From NCBI RefSeq assembly GCF_002081825.1, contig NZ_MUKU01000012.1:89126-153125 (forward strand): a stretch of DNA of 64,000 nucleotides. Reading direction: 5' to 3'. Origin of the DNA: Chromobacterium haemolyticum (lineage in GTDB: Bacteria > Pseudomonadota > Gammaproteobacteria > Burkholderiales > Chromobacteriaceae). Made by a program: the position numbers and the translations under genes. How positions within the stretch are numbered: the first letter of the stretch is position 1; the number at the start of each line of letters is the position of its first letter. Positions 59,719-64,000 of the stretch are shown piece by piece. The notes under the pieces are model-generated. The model was not told the DNA's origin, ran no database searches, and saw only the letters and a program-made list of their open reading frames with translations.

Positions 59719-60657
59719 TCACTTCTTGCCGCTGCGGTCCAACAGCACCGCCAGCAGAATCACCACGCCCTTGATCACCTGCTGATAGAAGGACGATACG
59801 CCCAGCAGATTCAGACCATTGTTCAATACCCCGATCAGCAAAGCGCCGATCAGCGTGTCTACAATCCAGCCGCGGCCGCCGGTCAGGCTGGTACCGCCCA
59901 GCACCACCGCGGCGATGGCGTCCAACTCATAGCCGGCGCCGGCGGTGGGTTGCGCCGAATTCAAGCGCGAAGTCAGCACCGCGCCGGCCATCGCCGACAA
60001 TGCGCCGGACAGGGTGTAGACCCAGATCTTGACCCGGTCCACCTTAACGCCGGAGAGACGCGCGGACTCCTCGTTGCCGCCGGTGGCGTAAACATGGCGG
60101 CCAAAAACGGTTTTCTTCAACATGAACCAGAAGCCGGCGAACATCAGCAGCATCCACACCACCGGCACCGGCACCACGCCGGCCACATAGCCGCCGCCCA
60201 ACATGGAGAACATATCGCTGCCGAAGCCGGTGATCGGGCTGCCGTTGGACGCCACCAGCGACAGACCGCGCAGAATCGTCATCGACGCCAGGGTGGCGAT
60301 GAAGGGCGCCACCTTGCCCTTGCTGATCACCAGACCATTGCAGCAGCCCATCAACGCGCCGGACAGGATGCCCAACAGCGTGGCCAGCAACGGATCCACG
60401 CCGGCCTGCAGCAGCATCGCGGTCAACACTGACGACAAGGCCAGGATGGACCCCACCGACAGGTCGATGCCGCCCAGCAAGATAACCAGGGTCATGCCGA
60501 AGGCGATCAGCGCGTTGATGGAGACCTGGCGCATCACATTGAGCAGATTGCCCATGGTCAGGAAGTCGGCGCTCATCACCGACAAGCCGGCGCAGATCGC
60601 CAGCAGGGCGATGAAAGGCCCGAGTTTTTGCAGCATTGCTTTTTGTTGCGGGGTCAT
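59719..60657 (-). CDS. rbsC: Ribose ABC transporter permease
   Basis: 312 residues with eight to ten membrane helices. The family motif GGIDLSVGSILALSSVLTAM and GLVISKGKVAPFIATLASMT are present, as in RbsC/AraH permeases. It lies between rbsA and rbsB in standard order. The start at 60657 fits family length. Confidence 0.95.
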   Translation of the reverse strand: MTPQQKAMLQKLGPFIALLAICAGLSVMSADFLTMGNLLNVMRQVSINALIAFGMTLVILLGGIDLSVGSILALSSVLTAMLLQAGVDPLLATLLGILSGALMGCCNGLVISKGKVAPFIATLASMTILRGLSLVASNGSPITGFGSDMFSMLGGGYVAGVVPVPVVWMLLMFAGFWFMLKKTVFGRHVYATGGNEESARLSGVKVDRVKIWVYTLSGALSAMAGAVLTSRLNSAQPTAGAGYELDAIAAVVLGGTSLTGGRGWIVDTLIGALLIGVLNNGLNLLGVSSFYQQVIKGVVILLAVLLDRSGKK

Positions 60658-60723
60658 CTTGCTTACCGTTTCCCTTGCTTGCGCCCAATGGGCGCGACCT
60701 GAATATTCAATGCGCGTCGGCGC

Positions 60724-62217
60724 TCAGTCCGCCGTCGCGCCGGCCGCCGCTGCCATGATGTCTTCCTGCGTCGCCGAAGCGGCCTCGAACAGCCCGGCCC
60801 GGCGGCCCTCGTGTATCACCAGGATGCGGTCGCTCATCGCCATCACCTCCGGCAGTTCGGACGACACCATAACGATGGCCACGCCGGCGGCCGCCAGTTG
60901 ATTGATGATGTGGTAGATTTCGGCCTTGCCGCCCACGTCGACGCCGCGCGTCGGCTCGTCCAACAGCAGCAGCTTGGGCGGCTCCGCCAGCCACTTGGCG
61001 AACACCACCTTCTGCTGATTGCCGCCGGACAGGGATTTGACATCCAGTTCAGCGTCGCGGGTGCGGATGCGCAATTGCTCAATCAGCCGCCGCGCCTCTT
61101 CGTTCTCGGAACGGCGGCTCACCACACCCAGTCGCGCGTGGCGGCGCAGATGAACCAAGGTGGCGTTTTCCCGCACCGACATGCCCAGCACCAGGCCCTG
61201 ACTCTTGCGGTCTTCCGTGACGTAGGCGATGCCGGCGGCAATGGCGTCGCCGGGCCGGCGGATGTTCAGCTCCGCGCCGTCCAGCCGCACCCGCCCCTGC
61301 CGGCGCGGTTTGACGCCGAACAAGACATTGAGAATCTCGCTGCGGCCCGCCCCCATCAAACCGGCCACGCCCAACACCTCGCCGGCGCGGACTTCGAAGC
61401 CGATGTCACGGATGTTGCCGTCGTCAGCCAAACGCTCCACTTCCAAGCGCACCGCGCCGGGCGCGGACGCGCGCTTGGGAAAACGGTCGCCGATCTCGCG
61501 GCCCACCATCAGCCTCACCACCTCGTCGAAATCGGTGGCGGCGGTCTGACGCTCGCCGACGAAACAGCCGTCGCGCAGCACGCTGATCTTGTCGCAGACG
61601 CGAAAGATCTCCTCCATTCGGTGCGACACGTAGACAATCGCCACGCCGCGTTGCTTGAGCTGCTCCATGAAGACGAACAGCGCTTCGATCTCGCGCTCGG
61701 TCAAAGCCGCGGTCGGCTCGTCCATGATTAGCACCTTGGCGTTCAAGGACATCGCCTTGGCGATTTCCACCATCTGCTGCTGACCGATGGACAATTGTCC
61801 GGCCTCCGTCTCCGGATCGATCCGGCCGGCGCCCAGCTGTTGCAGAATCTGGCTCGCCTCGCGCCGCATTCCGGCGCGATTGATCACGCCGAAGCGGCTA
61901 TGCTCGCGCTCGCGTCCCAAAAACAGGTTCTCCATCACCGACAGCTGCGGAATCAGGTTCAGCTCCTGGTGGATGATGGCGATGCCGTGGGACTCCGCCT
62001 CGGTAGTGGAGCGAATCGTCACCGGCCGGTCATTGAGCAGGACCTCCCCGGCATCGGCCTGGTGCACGCCGGATAGAATCTTCATCAAGGTCGATTTACC
62101 GGCGCCGTTCTCGCCCATCAAGGCATGCACTTCGCCGCCCTTCACGGTGAAATCCACCGCCTCCAGCACCTTGACCGGGCCAAAGGCCTTGCTGATGCCG
62201 CGCATGCTTACCTTCAT
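60724..62217 (-). CDS. rbsA: Ribose ABC transporter ATP-binding protein
   Basis: 497 residues with two ABC domains. The first has MGENGAGKSTLMKIL and LSIGQQQMVEIAKAM, and the second an LSGGNQQKVVFAKWL signature. This tandem form drives import of monosaccharides. The ATG at 62217 follows GAAGGGGCGG; the longer frame overlaps the rbsD end. It starts 11 bp after rbsD. Confidence 0.95.
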   Translation of the reverse strand: MKVSMRGISKAFGPVKVLEAVDFTVKGGEVHALMGENGAGKSTLMKILSGVHQADAGEVLLNDRPVTIRSTTEAESHGIAIIHQELNLIPQLSVMENLFLGREREHSRFGVINRAGMRREASQILQQLGAGRIDPETEAGQLSIGQQQMVEIAKAMSLNAKVLIMDEPTAALTEREIEALFVFMEQLKQRGVAIVYVSHRMEEIFRVCDKISVLRDGCFVGERQTAATDFDEVVRLMVGREIGDRFPKRASAPGAVRLEVERLADDGNIRDIGFEVRAGEVLGVAGLMGAGRSEILNVLFGVKPRRQGRVRLDGAELNIRRPGDAIAAGIAYVTEDRKSQGLVLGMSVRENATLVHLRRHARLGVVSRRSENEEARRLIEQLRIRTRDAELDVKSLSGGNQQKVVFAKWLAEPPKLLLLDEPTRGVDVGGKAEIYHIINQLAAAGVAIVMVSSELPEVMAMSDRILVIHEGRRAGLFEAASATQEDIMAAAAGATAD

Positions 62218-62228
62218 CGCCCGCCCCT

Positions 62229-62627
62229 TCAAAAGATCACGCCGGAATACAAGATCACATTGGCGTACGGCGTGCATTCGCCAGTGCGGATCACCGCCTT
62301 GGCCTCGCGGCAGCGGCGCTTGAACTCCTCATGCGGCACGTACTCCACCGCCACGCCGTGCGCGGCCATATCGTTGGCCAGCACCTCCACGGCCGGACTG
62401 TGTTGCAGGCACTCGGCGGCGAACAGCGCCCGCTCCGCCTTGAAATCCGCCAGGATGGAGTCCAGCACGCTGGGAAACTCCGGCACACCCAGGCGCAGGC
62501 TCAGGTCTATGCACTCTACGCCGGGCGGAATCGGCAGGCCGCAATCGGCGATGACCAGGCTGTCGGTATGGCCCATGCAAGCCAATACCCGCGCGATGTC
62601 GCGGTTCAGATGTCCCAGCCGCTTCAT
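62229..62627 (-). CDS. rbsD: D-ribose pyranase
   Basis: 132 residues. RbsD interconverts the pyranose and furanose forms of ribose. MKRLGHLNRDIARVLACMGH, followed by TDSLVIADCGLPIPPGV, is the family N-terminus, and ECTPYANVILYSGVIF the C-terminus. It overlaps rbsK by 4 bp. Confidence 0.95.
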   Translation of the reverse strand: MKRLGHLNRDIARVLACMGHTDSLVIADCGLPIPPGVECIDLSLRLGVPEFPSVLDSILADFKAERALFAAECLQHSPAVEVLANDMAAHGVAVEYVPHEEFKRRCREAKAVIRTGECTPYANVILYSGVIF

Positions 62628-63514
62628 GCCTGCTCCTTCAGCATCTGTTGCAGCGCGGCCAGCGTCGGCATGCCGCCTTGCGCGCCCGCGCGGGTCACGG
62701 ACAAGGCCGCCGCGGCGCAGGCCAATGCCATCGCCGCCTCAAGGCCCTGCGGCCAGAACGCGGCCAAGGCGCCGTTGAAGGTGTCGCCGGCGCCGGTGGT
62801 GTCCACCGCGGACACCACGAAGCCGGGTTGATGGTGCAGGCTGCCGTCGGCGCGGCAGAAATAAGCGCCGTCTTTGCCTCGCGTCATCGCCACCCTTCCC
62901 GGCAGTTTGCGCATCAGCGCCTGCCAGTCCCCGCCCCTCTCGTCCAGAGCCTGCGCCAACTCATGCTCGTTCGGCGTCAGCAAGGCGGCTCGCTCCAACA
63001 GGCTGGACGGCAGCGGATGAGCCGGCGCCGGATTCAACAAGAAAGGCTTGCCGTGGCGCTGAGCCAGCTCGGCCGCACGCTCCACCGTGGCCAGCGGCAC
63101 CTCCATCTGCGCCAGCACCACGTCGGCGTCGCGGAAAGCCTGCTCGTCCTGGTCCAGATGCTGCGGCAGCAACTCATGGTTGGCGCCGGGCACCACCACG
63201 ATGGCGTTGTCGCCCTCGGCCAGGGTGATCGTCGCCAAACCAGTGGCCACCTCCGCTTCGCGCAGACGGCCAATGTCCACGCCCTCGGCCTGCAAGGCCT
63301 CCTTGAGCTGAGAACCGAACATATCGCGGCCCACGCAGCCCAACAAGGTCACTTGCGCGCCCAGCCGCGCGGCGGCCACTGCCTGATTGGCGCCCTTGCC
63401 GCCCGGATAGGAGGCAAAGCGCTTGCCAAACAAGGTTTCACCCAGCCGTGGATAGCGTTCCGCCTCCACCACCAGATCCATATTCACACTGCCCACAACC
63501 AGGACCCGGGTCAT
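62624..63514 (-). CDS. rbsK: Ribokinase
   Basis: 296 residues of the PfkB family. It phosphorylates ribose at C5. VVGSVNMDLVV and YPGGKGANQAVAAARLGAQV are the N-terminal signatures; VDTTGAGDTFNGAL carries the catalytic Asp and anion hole. It is the first gene of rbsKDACB-rbsR. Having the kinase first differs from the E. coli order but is common in other proteobacteria. Confidence 0.95.
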   Translation of the reverse strand: MTRVLVVGSVNMDLVVEAERYPRLGETLFGKRFASYPGGKGANQAVAAARLGAQVTLLGCVGRDMFGSQLKEALQAEGVDIGRLREAEVATGLATITLAEGDNAIVVVPGANHELLPQHLDQDEQAFRDADVVLAQMEVPLATVERAAELAQRHGKPFLLNPAPAHPLPSSLLERAALLTPNEHELAQALDERGGDWQALMRKLPGRVAMTRGKDGAYFCRADGSLHHQPGFVVSAVDTTGAGDTFNGALAAFWPQGLEAAMALACAAAALSVTRAGAQGGMPTLAALQQMLKEQA

Positions 63515-63560
63515 AATTTCCTCATCGTTATCAAGCGACGCGCGGCTTAGTTGGCGGCGT

Positions 63561-63594
63561 CAATTGCTAAAACGTACTCAGCTGACGCTTTATA
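63561..63594 (-). promoter_or_regulatory. Possible rbs promoter and operator
   Basis: A TATAAA -10-like hexamer (63594-63589, minus strand) lies 75 bp before rbsK; its -35 is poor. Downstream, AGTACGTTTTAGCAATTG has the central CG of LacI-family operators but little symmetry. Confidence 0.3.
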
Positions 63595-63768
63595 GCAGAG
63601 CCGTCTGCGGGCCGGAAGCGAAAAACTCAATCTGTTCAGCAAATGCAACAGTCCGCGCCAAGCCCATCGGCGGCGCTTGACGGCGGGCGAGCTTCAATGT
63701 AGCGGCAAAACTACAGACGGGCCGCGCAGCCGGGACGCAAAAAAAGCTCCCTTGAGGGGTAATGCCGT

Positions 63769-64000
63769 TCACTTAGCGGATCGAACTTGTTTGATCGGGT
63801 AACGGGACGGCTGCTTTTTCACAACGCGAGGGCATTCACGCCCTCGCCGTTGTTTCGAAAGTAGCAATTCACCCAAGCGCTCGCGCAGGCGAAGCAGCCG
63901 CGCCGGCAAGGTGCCGGGGCTGCTGATTGCTAGCCAGCTCCACTCGTAGCGCAAATAATGCAGCGCCGTCGTAAAGCTCAGATCCGTCGGTCTGACGCTG
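63769..64000 (-). pseudogene. IS4-type transposase, C-terminal part (runs off the window)
   Basis: The minus-strand frame is open from the window edge to a TGA at 63769. The visible C-terminus includes TDLSFTTALHYLRYEWSWLA and CPRVVKKQPSRYP; this helix followed by PRVVK and YP is how IS4-family transposases end. The catalytic region would lie beyond 64000, so whether the gene is intact or broken cannot be told; it is listed here as an incomplete copy. A short CCC/GGG hairpin with a run of seven Ts on the minus strand (about 63740-63760) may be its terminator or lie near the IS end. Confidence 0.6.

Noticed and set aside
57459..59774. 771-codon open frame on the plus strand
   Set aside because: It lies antisense to rbsR and rbsB, which have clear family motifs, and its product is low-complexity. 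It is a GC-rich shadow frame.
1..64000. CRISPR array, tRNA or rRNA genes
   Set aside because: No regularly spaced repeats, cloverleaf or rRNA sequence was recognised by eye on either strand.

Overview
The window looks like chromosomal DNA of Chromobacterium or a close Neisseriales relative (Betaproteobacteria). It is uniformly GC-rich. It carries a complete polar-type flgBCDEFGHIJKL cluster with sigma-54 and sigma-28 promoters, a secreted GH18 chitinase, hmp/nsrR, and a dispersed intergenic repeat with CCTGTTCAAA-type ends. No plasmid or phage backbone is visible. The genus is inferred from gene content and protein style, not from a database search.

Layout. 1-4.9 kb: the 3' end of mnmH, then mnmC, a thioesterase, a 1-kb gap that appears to hold three small RNA genes, and a cytoplasmic parvulin. 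5-9.8 kb: chitinase, a LysE exporter with an AraC regulator, a YdcF-type protein and an orphan periplasmic sugar-binding protein. 9.8-24.4 kb: flagella. This part holds a FliK-like protein with an apparent ATT start, flagellin, MgtC, an EF-hand-like protein behind a sigma-28 promoter, and flgL back to flgB on the minus strand. 24.6-29.9 kb: a double-receiver protein, an unknown protein with AcrVA2-like features, a degenerate EAL protein and rhlE. 30-37 kb: a glucosamine/chitosan-oligosaccharide locus (GH9 enzyme, ROK repressor, BadF-type kinase, ABC importer without an ATPase) with a repeated operator-like element. 37-40 kb: EndA, NsrR and Hmp. 40.2-45 kb: a six-gene operon joining a diiron oxygen/NO-binding type protein (ODP), a FimV-like TPR membrane protein, a receiver-like protein, an MglA-like small GTPase and two Roadblock proteins. 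45.2-51.4 kb: crcB and a 5-oxoproline operon (pxpB-pxpC-pxpA, DUF969, DUF979, DUF2891, pcp), diverging from a MarR-type regulator. 52.5-55.8 kb: a GGDEF-EAL protein and a TenA-like diiron protein. 56-63.5 kb: gltX and rbsKDACB-rbsR. The right edge is the C-terminus of an IS4-type transposase.

The most interesting part is 39.9-45.0 kb. A flavohemoprotein gene has an NsrR-type box over its -10. It diverges from the ODP/FimV-like/GTPase/Roadblock operon, whose promoter has an FNR/DNR-type palindrome near -41. I infer a respiratory-gas (O2 or NO) sensing module that drives a small-GTPase polarity switch, perhaps acting on type IV pili. Other candidates are a pair of sibling sRNAs at 3.3-3.7 kb, a sigma-28-dependent unknown protein, and a family of inverted-repeat intergenic elements. 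All functions are read from sequence motifs and context. No alignment or search was run.
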